Shown here piece after piece: positions 34,754 through 44,263 of a stretch of 64,000 nucleotides of DNA. The stretch comes from Hahella sp. (GTDB lineage Bacteria; Pseudomonadota; Gammaproteobacteria; Pseudomonadales; Oleiphilaceae). Position 1 is the first letter of the stretch. Each line of letters starts with the position of its first letter. The notes beneath the pieces were generated by a model. That model was given only the letters and a program-made list of their open reading frames with translations. It had not been told where the DNA came from and did no database searches. The DNA is taken from assembly GCA_028280065.1 (NCBI GenBank), contig JANQMN010000107.1, positions 1 through 64,000 on the forward strand. Direction: 5' to 3'. A program made the translations under genes and the position numbers.

Positions 34754-34875
34754 AAACTGCTAATCGATACCGGTAAGAGCTCAGTATAGCCTAGTACGGA
34801 AATAACCGGCGATTTCTAATCGCAGCCAATCCCAACAGGAGTACTGCGGAGTACCAGGCTAGTAGCTAAACCAAG

Positions 34876-35112
34876 TCAGGCTGTAGTAATAATATAATAG
34901 GCTTTATCTTTCAGGTGTGCCCGATGTACTTTCATTTCATGGAAATGTTGGTCATCGGTGGGAATATCGTGTTCTTCCAGATCCCGGATTTCTTCGTCTA
35001 ATTTGTGGTATTCGTCTGCGATGGTTTTAAATTCAGGGTTTTCTGTCATTAACTGGGAAATTTTATCTTTATACTCTGGGAAGTCGACAGACAGAGCGTG
35101 GCTTGGGATAGT
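34876..35112 (-). CDS. YdcH/DUF465 family small protein
   Basis: About 78 residues. FPEYKDKISQLMTENPEFKT, then IADEYHKLDEEIRDLEEHDI and HRAHLKDKAYYII make the two-helix DUF465 (YdcH/SlyX-like) pattern. The frame reaches an ATG at 35145, but a strong AAGGAG six bases before the TTG at 35112, and the usual length of the family, favour 35112. Role unknown. Confidence 0.7.
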   Translation of the reverse strand, partial: TIPSHALSVDFPEYKDKISQLMTENPEFKTIADEYHKLDEEIRDLEEHDIPTDDQHFHEMKVHRAHLKDKAYYIITTA

Positions 35113-35265
35113 CAATGGTCTCTCCTTAAAAGAGGGGTGTTTCATTATTTTAGGGATACTCTAGCTCGTGGGGGCGTTTGAGTAAATGCCGCAGGTTCAT
35201 TTTTACTGATGTTTATCAAGTCGTTGCCTAGGCAATGGGAACAGACGTGAGGTTATGCAAAGAAA

Positions 35266-36156
35266 TTGGACAAATTTGCCAGTCTTAATGCTTTTGTCAA
35301 TGTGGTCGAATCCAAGAGTTTTGCCCAGGCAGCGCGGGAAATGGGGATGTCACGATCGCAAGTTAACCGATTGGTGGTCAACTTGGAGGATGCGCTGGGT
35401 GTTAGCCTGTTCGTCCGCACCACCCGAAAGATATCCCTGACGCCTACCGGTCAGGCTTATTACTTGCGGGTTAAGGGTATTCTGAACGACTTGGCCGAAA
35501 CTGAGGACACGCTGCAATCCGCCCAGGTGGCGCCCCAGGGAGAGTTGAAAATTAATGCGCCTATGTCCTTCGGCACCATGCATTTAAGTCCTGCGATAGC
35601 CGAGTTCATGGTCCGGTATCCGAAGATCAAGGTGCATTTGGTTCTGGACGATCGCTTTATCGATCCCGTTTCCGAGGGGTTCGATATCACCATTCGCATT
35701 GCCAAATTACTTGAGGATACGTCACTTATTGAACATGACATTATCGAGGTAAAACGCACGCTTGTGGCGTCTCCGAAGTTTGTCGCCGATCACCCGCAAA
35801 TTACGGAGGTAAACTCCTTAGCCGATCATTCCTGTTTACATTACGGGAATCTGCCGTCAGGCAATATTTGGTATTTGCAGGATGAAAAGGGAACAGAATC
35901 GGCGGTAAGGGTCAACGGCACTTTATGCTGTAATAATGCCGAGGTGCTCCGAGATGCGGCGGTTTCCGGCCTGGGAATTGCGCTGCTGCCGGAATTCGTG
36001 ACAAATCCCCTGGTTGCAGAGGGGCAACTCGTGAGGGTGCTGCCCAATATCAACGCGAGGCCGATAAGTTTAAGCCTCCTGTATCCTCCAAACCGGCATT
36101 TGGCGGCAAGGGTAAGAGTGTTCGTGAAATTTATGCAGGAAAGGTTCGAAAATTAA
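35266..36156 (+). CDS. LysR-family transcriptional regulator
   Basis: 296 residues, the usual length. N-terminal helix-turn-helix: LNAFVNVVESKSFAQAAREM, SRSQVNRLVVNLEDALGVSL, RTTRKISLTPTG; then the effector domain (GELKINAPMSFGTMHLSPAI). The start is a TTG; the nearby ATG at 35255 is in another frame. It is of the type that commonly regulates an adjacent divergent or downstream oxidoreductase, but no target can be named. Confidence 0.87.
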   Translation: MDKFASLNAFVNVVESKSFAQAAREMGMSRSQVNRLVVNLEDALGVSLFVRTTRKISLTPTGQAYYLRVKGILNDLAETEDTLQSAQVAPQGELKINAPMSFGTMHLSPAIAEFMVRYPKIKVHLVLDDRFIDPVSEGFDITIRIAKLLEDTSLIEHDIIEVKRTLVASPKFVADHPQITEVNSLADHSCLHYGNLPSGNIWYLQDEKGTESAVRVNGTLCCNNAEVLRDAAVSGLGIALLPEFVTNPLVAEGQLVRVLPNINARPISLSLLYPPNRHLAARVRVFVKFMQERFEN

Positions 36157-36273
36157 CCGGTAATCTGGTGTTGGTTCCTGCTACTAACAAGAAGCGATCT
36201 TGTCCGAAGTGATCATGGCGGCATCCAATTCGGGTGAATCGAACGTATTCAAATCAATGTTGGAGAAGACTCG

Positions 36274-36570
36274 ATGAACGAATGGGAAGACTGGTTTGAA
36301 ATGAAATTACGGGCGGCAGGTGTTTCCTGGCAGGAAAGCCAAACGGACTACCAGCAATATTCGCCTTATGATTATCTTTGCGAAAAGTTACTCAAGGAAG
36401 CCGAAGTTCGTTGGCGATTAAAATACGATCAGCCACCCCGCTATCAGGTCTTGATGCGTAGCCTGGTAAATGCCCAGTTGCGAATCGACCAGCGGCCCTG
36501 GGATGGTACCAAAATTTATTTTTATCGGGTTAAAAGATTTGTAAGAAGGCTGTTTAACCCTTTGTATTAA
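36274..36570 (+). CDS. Conserved-looking small protein, unknown
   Basis: 98 residues, soluble, rich in W, Y and R (NEWEDWFEMKLRAAGVSWQE; RRLFNPLY at the end). A TTGGAGA site precedes the ATG. Not recognised. It lies 89 bp before the SRPBCC-SDR gene. Confidence 0.5.
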   Translation: MNEWEDWFEMKLRAAGVSWQESQTDYQQYSPYDYLCEKLLKEAEVRWRLKYDQPPRYQVLMRSLVNAQLRIDQRPWDGTKIYFYRVKRFVRRLFNPLY

Positions 36571-36659
36571 CCGAGTTTCTTATTGCACTGCCGAGTCTTC
36601 AACAAAACCGAATCAATCTTATCTGCGTAAACAGGCTCAACTGATTTCGGGAGCTTGCC

Positions 36660-38108
36660 ATGAATCGTCAAGTAATGTTTGATCAAAAAATTGAAGTAAC
36701 ACGAAGTCCGGAAGAGGTTTTTCCCTACCTTGCGGAATTTCAAAACATCGAACAATGGGATCCTTCGGTAGTGCGTGGAGAAAAGCTTGGTAACGGCCCG
36801 GTCGCAGTTGGCACGGAGTTCGATATTTTCTTGGCAATCGGCTTCAAACTTAGGTATCAAGTCATCGCGTTGGAGCAAAGTAAGCGATTGAAAATGCGGG
36901 TGACATCGAAAATTTTTTCGGCAATCGAGGAAATATCGGTTATGCCGATCCCTTCAGGAAGTCAAATTCGGTACATTGCCAATTTTCAGGTTATTCCATT
37001 ACTGGGACTTTTTCCCCAATGGAACGATAGACTGATTCAACGAGCCGGGTCTAACGCGCTTTCCGGGTTAAAAAGGGCACTAGAGGACAAGTTGCCGAAA
37101 CCTGAAATCGACACCTCTACAGTGATGGCAGATCGTTTGGTGTTGCCTGGATTGTTTCGGTTTACCAAGTTTGGCTATCAGAGAAGCCGCAAGCACTGGA
37201 ATCCTATGTCTGCCCGCTTGCACGGCAAAAACGCTGTAATCACCGGCGCGACGGCGGGCATAGGGCTGGAGACGGCGAAGCAACTCGCTCTTTTAGGGGC
37301 AAAAGTCACGATTGTTGCACGCAATTCGGAAAAGGCGGAAGCAGCGGTCAGGGCAATCCAGGAATATAGCGGCAATCCAAGGGTTTCCTTCGAGATAGCG
37401 GATATGTCGCGCCTTGCCGATATCAGGACGCTTGCGGGCCGCTTACTGGAACAGGAGGCGGCAATCGACATTCTAATCAACAATGCCGGTGCGCTGTTCC
37501 CCACGAGGACAGTCACCGATGAGGGTCTGGAAAAAAGTTTCGCTCTGCTGCTGATCAGCCCCTATGTCTTGACGGAAATCCTGCAGCCGTTGTTGGTTAA
37601 ATCCAAGGCGGCGCGGGTTGTTAATGTGCTATCCGGGGGGATGTATACCCAGAAAATTGAAGTGGAGGACATTCAGAACCAACGCGATTACTCCGGAACG
37701 GTTGCTTATGCCCGCGCCAAAAGGGGGTTAATGATCATGACTGAAATCTGGGCTTCGCGTTGGCGCAATCAGGGGATCAGTGTAAACGCAATGCACCCTG
37801 GATGGGCGAATACAGCAGCTGTGAAAAGTTCAATGCCGGGATTTTACCGGCTGACGCGTCCTATATTGCGTTCGCCGCAACAAGGGGCGGATACCGTGGT
37901 TTGGTTGGCGGCGGCAACCGAAGTTGCTAACGTGACCGGCAAATTCTGGCTGGACCGGAAGATCCATCCGGCGCATATCAGCTCTGCAACCATGGAAACG
38001 CCTATCGAACGTATTGCTTTGCTTGAACAGCTTGAAGTCTTTTTAGTCGACCGGCCAAAGACGCGTTGTGACTTACCTAACACAGGGGAAATGGCGGTTT
38101 CCCTGTAA
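36660..38108 (+). CDS. Fusion of SRPBCC lipid-binding domain and short-chain dehydrogenase
   Basis: 482 residues. Residues 1-145 are a START/SRPBCC-like fold (IEVTRSPEEVFPYLAEFQNI, EQWDPSVV). From ~180 an SDR: NAVITGATAGIGLETAKQLA (NAD(P) motif TGxxxGIG), LINNAGALFP, catalytic VLSGGMY and YARAKRG (YxxxK), NAMHPGWANT. The SDR part is of the retinol-dehydrogenase/DHRS-12-like kind. The fused domain probably delivers a hydrophobic substrate; substrate unknown. Confidence 0.85.
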   Translation: MNRQVMFDQKIEVTRSPEEVFPYLAEFQNIEQWDPSVVRGEKLGNGPVAVGTEFDIFLAIGFKLRYQVIALEQSKRLKMRVTSKIFSAIEEISVMPIPSGSQIRYIANFQVIPLLGLFPQWNDRLIQRAGSNALSGLKRALEDKLPKPEIDTSTVMADRLVLPGLFRFTKFGYQRSRKHWNPMSARLHGKNAVITGATAGIGLETAKQLALLGAKVTIVARNSEKAEAAVRAIQEYSGNPRVSFEIADMSRLADIRTLAGRLLEQEAAIDILINNAGALFPTRTVTDEGLEKSFALLLISPYVLTEILQPLLVKSKAARVVNVLSGGMYTQKIEVEDIQNQRDYSGTVAYARAKRGLMIMTEIWASRWRNQGISVNAMHPGWANTAAVKSSMPGFYRLTRPILRSPQQGADTVVWLAAATEVANVTGKFWLDRKIHPAHISSATMETPIERIALLEQLEVFLVDRPKTRCDLPNTGEMAVSL

Positions 38109-38118
38109 CTCCGGGTGC

Positions 38119-40278
38119 TCAGGAAAATTTCTGGATAATCTTAAAGCTGCCGTTGTTCTCCGCCAACATGCGAAGTCCTTCCTGATAGCCGGCTTCGATA
38201 ATGCGGTCTGCCGATTTGAACTCCAACATGCCGATATTGCTGACATCGGGTTGGATAAACAGATCGACGATCGCGCGGTTGGTTTTTTGCCTGTTGGTAC
38301 TTGCCAGCATCAGGGATCTTAGCAGCGTTTCCAGAATGGAGGGCACCTTGTATTGTTTTCTGCCCAAAAGTTTGTTGATTAACACTTGCCAGGGCGATGG
38401 AACGAAACTTAGCTGGGTAAGATAGTTTTCATCGGGGCTGACGTCAATCGCGATGATCGGACCGTTGTTTCGTTGCCGCATCAAGTCACAGGGAAGATTG
38501 TTCAACAGGCCGCCGTCAACCAGGTAGTGGCCCCTTTCGATTACCGGCGCAATCACCCCAGGGATAGAAATACTGGCGCGAATCGCTTTCCAGATCACAC
38601 CTGTTTCATGGTGACGTTCTTCAGCAAGGCTCATGTCGGAGGAGACACAAAAGTAAGGGATCGGCAAATCCTCGATTGCACCATGACCAAAGCCTTGCTG
38701 CAGCAGGCGGTCCAAACGTTGGCTCTTGGAAAGTGAAATAACGGGTAGGGTATAGTCGCCAAGTGGATTTACCGAGACAAAGAATTTTTTCACCGCATCG
38801 GTTATTCGCTGGCTGTCCAAGCCCATGGCCATCCAGCCGCCAATAATCGATCCTATGCTGGTGCCGCCGATCCAGTCGATTTCCAGCCCTGCTTCTTCAA
38901 ACGCGCGGAGAAGGCCAATCTGGGCGAATCCCCTAGCGCCGCCGCCACCGAGAACGATCCCGATAGAGCGATCCGTTAAGAATCGCAATAGCCGTTGCAA
39001 TGAGGAGGGGCAATTTGCTTCTACATGGAGATGTTGATCCGGATGTAACGATTCGAGCCAGGATTTGGTATTGCTGATCATGGCAATGTCTTCGTGCAAA
39101 GACACCATTACCTTCTTCTGTTTTTGCCAGGAGAATAGTTTATTAAACGGCTCCAATTGCTTGGTAATCACATTTGGTTCCAGTTTACGATCGCAAATCA
39201 ACCAAACCTCATCCGACCGTTCCAAACAGATTTTGCACCAGTCTTCGTCGGCGACGTGCGCTAGATAGAGATTTTTGCTGTTTTCCTGTTCCACGCCATC
39301 CAAATAATCGATCAATTGGGAGTGCGTCACCGCTTGAATGCCTCGTTCCGAAAAACGCAGGTCAACCTGCTTGCGTTCGATGATGTTGAGTGGCGAGTTG
39401 CTGCCGACTTGTTTTAAATCCCTTATCAGATCCAGGGCTTTATCCTGATCGAAGTGCAATAGCAACCGATTAACAGGGCGATATTTTTTCTTCAAACGTT
39501 CATTTTGCTTTTTAATCCGGCCGATTAAGCTGGTCACGATATAAGTGCTCAGTTTCGGATATTCATTCGCCAGCAGGTCAAAGTTCTTCCTATCCAAACT
39601 GATCAAATCGCAGGTTCGGGTCGCGACCAATGTGGCGGTTCTGGCTTCACCGCTAAACAAGGACATCTCGCCAAAGGGTTCGCCATGAAAAATCTCTCCG
39701 ACCCGGGTGAGTTTTTCCGGGCCGCCGACATAGACGTCAATTTTTCCGCTGAGTAAGAAATACATAACTTGGGCATCATCGCCTTGCTCGAAGAGGGTTT
39801 CGTTTTCTTCCAAATGAACAAACTTTCCACGGGCAATTAAATCCTGCAAAAAATCGGCGGTGATATCCTGGTAGGTTTTGTAAAAGGTTTGAACAAGTAA
39901 CCGGAGCGTGTGTAGCTTATGAGTGAGACTATCGAATGCTGTGGATGCCAAAGCGAATTCATCAATATCGGCGCGGAGTTCATTCCAATCCACTTTTTCG
40001 AAAGTACAGTCGGAAGTGCAGTAAACCGCATACTCGTAATGGTCACTGGCGCTGATAGGGGGTTGGCCGAACCATTCTGCCTCCTGCAACTGCATCACGG
40101 TGATGGTGCTGCGTTGATAGGCCAGTTGAATACAAGCAGTACCGCTGGAAAGTCGGTAAAAACTCGTATTGTAGGCACTCTGATCAAAAAGCTGCTGATA
40201 CTGGGGCGTCCGGATGATACGGCCATGCCGTTCAGCCAGAGTTGTCAGGAGCTTGGTGATTTCGGAGGAGTCGGACAT
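38119..40278 (-). CDS. Cyclic-nucleotide-domain patatin-like phospholipase (NTE family)
   Basis: 719 residues. A cNMP-binding domain at about 155-270 (FVHLEENETLFEQGDDAQVM, GEPFGEMSLFSGEARTATLV), a middle region, then a patatin domain from ~440: oxyanion loop VLGGGGARGFAQIGLLRAF, nucleophile in IGGTSIGSIIGG (GxSxG) and catalytic aspartate in LVDGGLLNNLP. Resembles neuropathy target esterase-type lysophospholipases. The cNMP domain has the GEMSLF and RTATL motifs needed for ligand binding. Converges with the SDR gene with a 10-bp gap. Confidence 0.9.
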   Translation of the reverse strand: MSDSSEITKLLTTLAERHGRIIRTPQYQQLFDQSAYNTSFYRLSSGTACIQLAYQRSTITVMQLQEAEWFGQPPISASDHYEYAVYCTSDCTFEKVDWNELRADIDEFALASTAFDSLTHKLHTLRLLVQTFYKTYQDITADFLQDLIARGKFVHLEENETLFEQGDDAQVMYFLLSGKIDVYVGGPEKLTRVGEIFHGEPFGEMSLFSGEARTATLVATRTCDLISLDRKNFDLLANEYPKLSTYIVTSLIGRIKKQNERLKKKYRPVNRLLLHFDQDKALDLIRDLKQVGSNSPLNIIERKQVDLRFSERGIQAVTHSQLIDYLDGVEQENSKNLYLAHVADEDWCKICLERSDEVWLICDRKLEPNVITKQLEPFNKLFSWQKQKKVMVSLHEDIAMISNTKSWLESLHPDQHLHVEANCPSSLQRLLRFLTDRSIGIVLGGGGARGFAQIGLLRAFEEAGLEIDWIGGTSIGSIIGGWMAMGLDSQRITDAVKKFFVSVNPLGDYTLPVISLSKSQRLDRLLQQGFGHGAIEDLPIPYFCVSSDMSLAEERHHETGVIWKAIRASISIPGVIAPVIERGHYLVDGGLLNNLPCDLMRQRNNGPIIAIDVSPDENYLTQLSFVPSPWQVLINKLLGRKQYKVPSILETLLRSLMLASTNRQKTNRAIVDLFIQPDVSNIGMLEFKSADRIIEAGYQEGLRMLAENNGSFKIIQKFS

Positions 40279-40429
40279 TGGTTCACTGAAACATGTCTTT
40301 TACAATCAGTATAAAACATGAACAGTAGATTCCCAGCCAAGTAAACAACTCTGCTGAAATGTCCGATGGAAGAGGGCTGCTACCCGTCAAGCAACCTTTG
40401 GCAGTAAATTGATTCTTTGACCTCTGAGC

Positions 40430-40960
40430 TCAGGTATCTTCCGGATCTTCAACTTTTTCATACAGTCCGTCAAAAACCGTTTTCCAAGAAACTCCCTGGT
40501 CCGGAGAAACTTCCCAAAGCTGTCTTACACTGCCGTTTTCGTTTGCTGACCAGGTAATCTTATGGGTAACCGGCTTACCTTCGGACGACTTACCCGGCCC
40601 GGTCATAACCATGGAGTCGTTTTGCAAGTTGCCGCTAATTTTCAATAAGAATCCCGTGTTATCGACCCAGGTTTGGTGCCATTTGCCGTCTTTTCGATCA
40701 TAGATATTGAGACTGGTGCCGGCGTATCCGGAAGGCGACCGGTATTCTTCTTTAATCACGCAGGTATTGAGGATTTGCGTAATCCTGTTGTGGCCCGCTA
40801 ATTTTCCCTCGGGAGTCGTTACCTTCCAATAGCCGAGCCAAAAATCAAAGTCCCGGTATTTATCGGTTCCACAAGGAGCTTCTGCGGATACCGGGCCGCT
40901 TGAAAACCAGCAGAACAAAGTGAAAAGAGATGGTAAAAGGATACGCTGCTTTAACATCAT
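40430..40960 (-). CDS. Exported DUF1579-like protein
   Basis: 176 residues with a signal peptide (SLFTLFCWFSSGPVSAEA). The mature part begins DFDFWLGYWKVTTPEGKLAG and contains YDRKDGKWHQTWVDNTGFL and LWEVSPDQGVSWKTVFDGLY, typical of small DUF1579-type beta-barrel proteins. AGGCGGA precedes the ATG. Function unknown. Confidence 0.75.
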   Translation of the reverse strand: MMLKQRILLPSLFTLFCWFSSGPVSAEAPCGTDKYRDFDFWLGYWKVTTPEGKLAGHNRITQILNTCVIKEEYRSPSGYAGTSLNIYDRKDGKWHQTWVDNTGFLLKISGNLQNDSMVMTGPGKSSEGKPVTHKITWSANENGSVRQLWEVSPDQGVSWKTVFDGLYEKVEDPEDT

Positions 40961-41081
40961 GTCCGCCTATTGGGTGGTTTTTATGGTTCTCGCCAAGAAA
41001 GGATATTTCTTGGTGAGAAACAGGGCAAGCCGCGCGAGGGATGCCGTTTCAGAATGAACACTTTATCAGCCGCGGGACGGT

Positions 41082-41525
41082 TTATTTTCTAACGATGACG
41101 TAATTGCCCGTTAAATTGCCGCAAGTGACACCATCTGATTGGTACTCGATGTTTACCGTTAAGTAAACCTTTGATATTTCGAGCAAGGCATCAGGGATGG
41201 ATATGTCTCTGGACAAATCATCAAATTTGGCGATACAGGTGATCGGTCCCGTGACCGGCTTCCGATAGCGGATATTCGCTTCTTTAATTACCAAGGCGCC
41301 ATTGGCTTTTGACTCTATAAGCCGGTTGTAGACAAGCGCCCAACCGCTCGCAACGGATAACGCGTAGAGGCTGCCGGCAAACCCGGTGTTGTGAACGTTC
41401 TTGTTCGGCTCGAATGGCGCTTGGCAAACGATGGAGTCAGCATCCAGTCCGGTAACTTCAAACTGCATAAACTGACATAACGGGATGGATTCTGTCAGTA
41501 GCCGGGTCAGTTCTTGCGGTGTCAT
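41082..41525 (-). CDS. Hotdog-fold thioesterase-like protein (YiiD C-terminal type)
   Basis: 147 residues. SIPLCQFMQFEVTGLDADSI, PNKNVHNTGFAGSLYALSVA and GALVIKEANIRYRKPVTGPI fit the YiiD C-terminal/putative thioesterase hotdog family, whose substrates are probably acyl-CoAs. It lies near the CoA-pathway genes but has its own transcription unit (a terminator lies upstream at 41661-41691). Confidence 0.75.
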   Translation of the reverse strand: MTPQELTRLLTESIPLCQFMQFEVTGLDADSIVCQAPFEPNKNVHNTGFAGSLYALSVASGWALVYNRLIESKANGALVIKEANIRYRKPVTGPITCIAKFDDLSRDISIPDALLEISKVYLTVNIEYQSDGVTCGNLTGNYVIVRK

Positions 41526-41660
41526 AGTAGCGATACACTTTTTCTGGCAAATGGTGGAAAGTGCTGATTAATACTTAATCAGCGAGGTAAGTGTTCTTAC
41601 TTTAAACTACTAGTTTTGACCCAAGATCGACTTGTATCAAATAAATATAGTAAATTTACG

Positions 41661-41691
41661 AAAATAACCTGGCGTTCTTCCAGGCTATTTT
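41661..41691 (-). terminator. Bidirectional-looking terminator after CBS gene
   Basis: AAAATAACCTGG and CCAGGCTATTTT pair across a 7-nt loop, giving A- and T-runs on both sides. It lies 79 bp beyond the stop of the leftward CBS-domain gene. Confidence 0.7.
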
Positions 41692-41769
41692 GCGTAAAGT
41701 CTTAGTGTACTGTTGCCCCGAAATGGCCGCTACGCCGGTCGAAGTGTGCCGCTTCCGGGCAATCGCTGG

Positions 41770-42258
41770 CTATTTTGAATCTCTTGGTACGCCGAATCCG
41801 CCCCCGCCAAAAAATTCGTATGGATCGAAGGATTCGGTAGCGCCTTCTTTAGAGCGCACCCGGTCGATAACCCGTTCCAGTTCCTTGGTAACGTACTTAA
41901 AGAAGTCTCGGGAAGATATCACGCCGGTGAGTTTTCCTTCTGCGTTGACAATAGGCAGATGCCGGAAGTTCTTTTCTTCAAGAATTTCCGCGCATTCTTT
42001 CACGTTGGTTGTCTCAAGGACGGCAATAGGATCCAGGGTCGCGACCTCGCTCATGGGCGTGGTGTTCGGATCTTTATTTGCTGAGACAACACGGGTGAGA
42101 AGATCCCTTTCGGAAAATATACCGGCCAACTTATCGTCTTCTACAATGAGAATCGCGCCCAAATGATTTTCTTTCATTCGGTTGGTGACGGTAAGTACAG
42201 TTTCTGTTGGCTCAGCAGTGACCAGTTTGGTGGTCATTATGTATTTTATCTGTGCCAT
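41770..42258 (-). CDS. Tandem CBS-domain protein
   Basis: 162 residues comprising two CBS repeats (MTTKLVTAEPTETVLTVTNR with GAILIVEDDKLAGIFSERDL; LDPIAVLETTNVKECAEILE with RHLPIVNAEGKLTGVISSRD) and a glycine-rich tail. CBS pairs bind adenosyl nucleotides. It is 132 bp downstream of the CitE-type lyase on the same strand and could be part of that operon. Confidence 0.88.
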   Translation of the reverse strand: MAQIKYIMTTKLVTAEPTETVLTVTNRMKENHLGAILIVEDDKLAGIFSERDLLTRVVSANKDPNTTPMSEVATLDPIAVLETTNVKECAEILEEKNFRHLPIVNAEGKLTGVISSRDFFKYVTKELERVIDRVRSKEGATESFDPYEFFGGGGFGVPRDSK

Positions 42259-42390
42259 ATTCGCCTCGATCTTTTGTTGTTGTGCGTTATTTAAAACATC
42301 TGCAATTGGATTCGCAAACGTCGTAATTGAATTCTAATACCCGATTGAAAGCATGGTAGCGAGTCACTCTTACTCCGGCGTTGATCTTTG

Positions 42391-43299
42391 TCAATGCCCG
42401 GCTGCCGACATTCTGGCAGTAATTCTTTCGTAAGTTGCAAGCAATTCCCGTGCGCTGATGACCACGGGCATATCCACCATTTTCCCTTCAAATTCGACAG
42501 CGCCTTTACCTTCTGCGATACCTTGCTCATAGGTTTGGATCAATCTTCTTGCCCGGTCAACCTCGGCTTCGGACGGAATGAGTTCTTCATTCAGGACAGC
42601 GACTTGTTTCGGGTGGATGCAAAACGCGCCGGCAAATCCGAAATCCTTAGCCAGTTTAATAGTTTCCCGAAATGCGTCCAAATCACTATAATCGGCGATT
42701 GAGCCGGGGAATCCAAGAGGGGTGATTCCTGCCCGGCGGCAAGCCAACGCAACCTGCTGGTTAGGATAGAGCAACGTTTCCCGGCAAGGCCGCATCCTGG
42801 CGGAAGCGGAGAAATCTTCCGGGCCTAGCGTAATCGCCGAAATACGCGAGTTGGCCGAGGCTATTTCGTCCACTCTGGCAAGACCTTCCACGGATTCGAT
42901 CATCGCGATGATTTGGGTTTGCTTTAATGGAATGGACTTTTTGCTCTCGATTTCATCGATTAGGTTGCAGATATGCTGTACTTGCTCTTTCGATTCAACC
43001 TTAGGAACAACAATCGCTTTTACGCAGGGGTCAACCGCGTATTCCAAATCCTGTAACGCCAAAGACTGTTCCAGGTTGATACGCACCAAAACATCCGCGC
43101 CTTTATCGGTTATCCGCTTAGCCGCTTCGGCGACCAATTGGCGGGCTTCCGATTTTTGCTTGAGCGGTACACTATCTTCCAGATCGAGAATATAAGCATC
43201 AGCGCCCCTGGTGTGGGCTTTAGCGACAAATTTTTCGATATGCACAGGGATAAACAATAAGGAACGCCATCCTGGAAAGGCTGCTATGGGCTGCTTCAT
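42391..43299 (-). CDS. CitE/HpcH-family CoA lyase, probable citramalyl-CoA lyase
   Basis: 302 residues, TIM-barrel of the HpcH/HpaI-CitE family: RSLLFIPVHIEKFVAKAHTR, YILDLEDSVPLKQKSEAR (metal/substrate), MIESVEGLARVDEI, ITLGPEDFSASARM and CIHPKQVAVLN. It resembles CitE/Ccl more than Mcl1, which usually has a different N-terminus (LFGPGSRPALF). Five base pairs after the mesaconyl-C4-CoA hydratase gene; with it and the CoA transferase it would cleave citramalyl-CoA to acetyl-CoA and pyruvate. Malyl- or beta-methylmalyl-CoA lyase activity cannot be excluded. Confidence 0.8.
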   Translation of the reverse strand: MKQPIAAFPGWRSLLFIPVHIEKFVAKAHTRGADAYILDLEDSVPLKQKSEARQLVAEAAKRITDKGADVLVRINLEQSLALQDLEYAVDPCVKAIVVPKVESKEQVQHICNLIDEIESKKSIPLKQTQIIAMIESVEGLARVDEIASANSRISAITLGPEDFSASARMRPCRETLLYPNQQVALACRRAGITPLGFPGSIADYSDLDAFRETIKLAKDFGFAGAFCIHPKQVAVLNEELIPSEAEVDRARRLIQTYEQGIAEGKGAVEFEGKMVDMPVVISARELLATYERITARMSAAGH

Positions 43300-43304
43300 C
43301 GTTG

Positions 43305-44159
43305 TTAACCTTGGTTGAGTTCCGCGTCAATCTTCATACATAGCGCTCCTTCTTTGTCCGAGGACCAGAGCAAAAGTTGATTATCGACACGTTTACCTGC
43401 CACTTGGAATGGAGCTGTATCAAAAGTCGGTCTAACTGCCCGAAACTTAAAGTTTGCAATTTCCAAATCAGGCGCGGCATGGCGTTTCAGATCAAGCAGC
43501 AGCGTGACAAGCAATGGCCCGTGCACCACTAACGCCGGATAAAATTCTTCCTCCGTCGCATAGGTGCGGTCGTAATGAATGCGATGACCGTTGAAAGTAA
43601 GGGCTGAATAGCGGAACAGCATTACCGGATCCGGGGTTATCGTCTTCTCCCAATCAGGATTTTCCGGCGGCGTTTTGATGGGCGGTAAAGGCGCGTTTGG
43701 CGCCGGTTGTTCACGGTAGACTATGTTCTGTTCCTGGCGGATACAGATTGTACCCTGCTGGTAGATGTCGTGGTCGACATTAACAAATACCAGCGTGCCC
43801 GTGCTGCCTTCCTTGAGTTCGACTGACTTGATCGTAGAGACTCTTTCGGCGGTCTCGCCGATGATGATAGGCCGGTTCTTATTAACTTTACCCGCCGCCC
43901 ACATTCGGCGTGGCAAGGGAACAGGCGGTAGGAAGCCTCCCTTGCTGGGATGGCCGTCAGCGCCTGTCGCAGACGCTGCAGCTGTAGGTAGAAAATACAG
44001 CCATTCCCAAAAGTCCGGTAGGGTATCGCCTTTTTCCGGCAGATTTTCGTTATCCAAAGCGGCAGCCAAGGCTTTTGCAGGGAAAAGCGGAATGTCATCC
44101 TGCAAGGTTTCTTTTTTACCTATCCAGGTTTGTAAGTGCTGTATGTCGATGGAGGTCAT
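43305..44159 (-). CDS. meh: Mesaconyl-C4-CoA hydratase-like MaoC/FAS1-type dehydratase
   Basis: 284 residues, double hotdog. Family landmarks: TWIGKKETLQDDI, GFLPPVPLPRRMWAAGKV, KEGSTGTLVFVNVDHDIY, NIVYREQ and the catalytic hydratase motif FRYSALTFNGHRIHYD with LVVHGPL. This matches the mesaconyl-C4-CoA/itaconyl-CoA hydratase-type MaoC proteins, as in the 3-hydroxypropionate bicycle of Chloroflexus. It adds water to mesaconyl-C4-CoA to give citramalyl-CoA. Ribosome site GAGGTGA. Second gene of the leftward operon. Confidence 0.85.
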   Translation of the reverse strand: MTSIDIQHLQTWIGKKETLQDDIPLFPAKALAAALDNENLPEKGDTLPDFWEWLYFLPTAAASATGADGHPSKGGFLPPVPLPRRMWAAGKVNKNRPIIIGETAERVSTIKSVELKEGSTGTLVFVNVDHDIYQQGTICIRQEQNIVYREQPAPNAPLPPIKTPPENPDWEKTITPDPVMLFRYSALTFNGHRIHYDRTYATEEEFYPALVVHGPLLVTLLLDLKRHAAPDLEIANFKFRAVRPTFDTAPFQVAGKRVDNQLLLWSSDKEGALCMKIDAELNQG

Positions 44160-44263
44160 CCAACGTCACCTCTTATAATTATCGTTAGTGTTTACTCAGC
44201 GCATTTCGCCCGATACGGTATTGCAAGCAACCCCACCAGGCGATATCCCTTATCTAATTCTTT

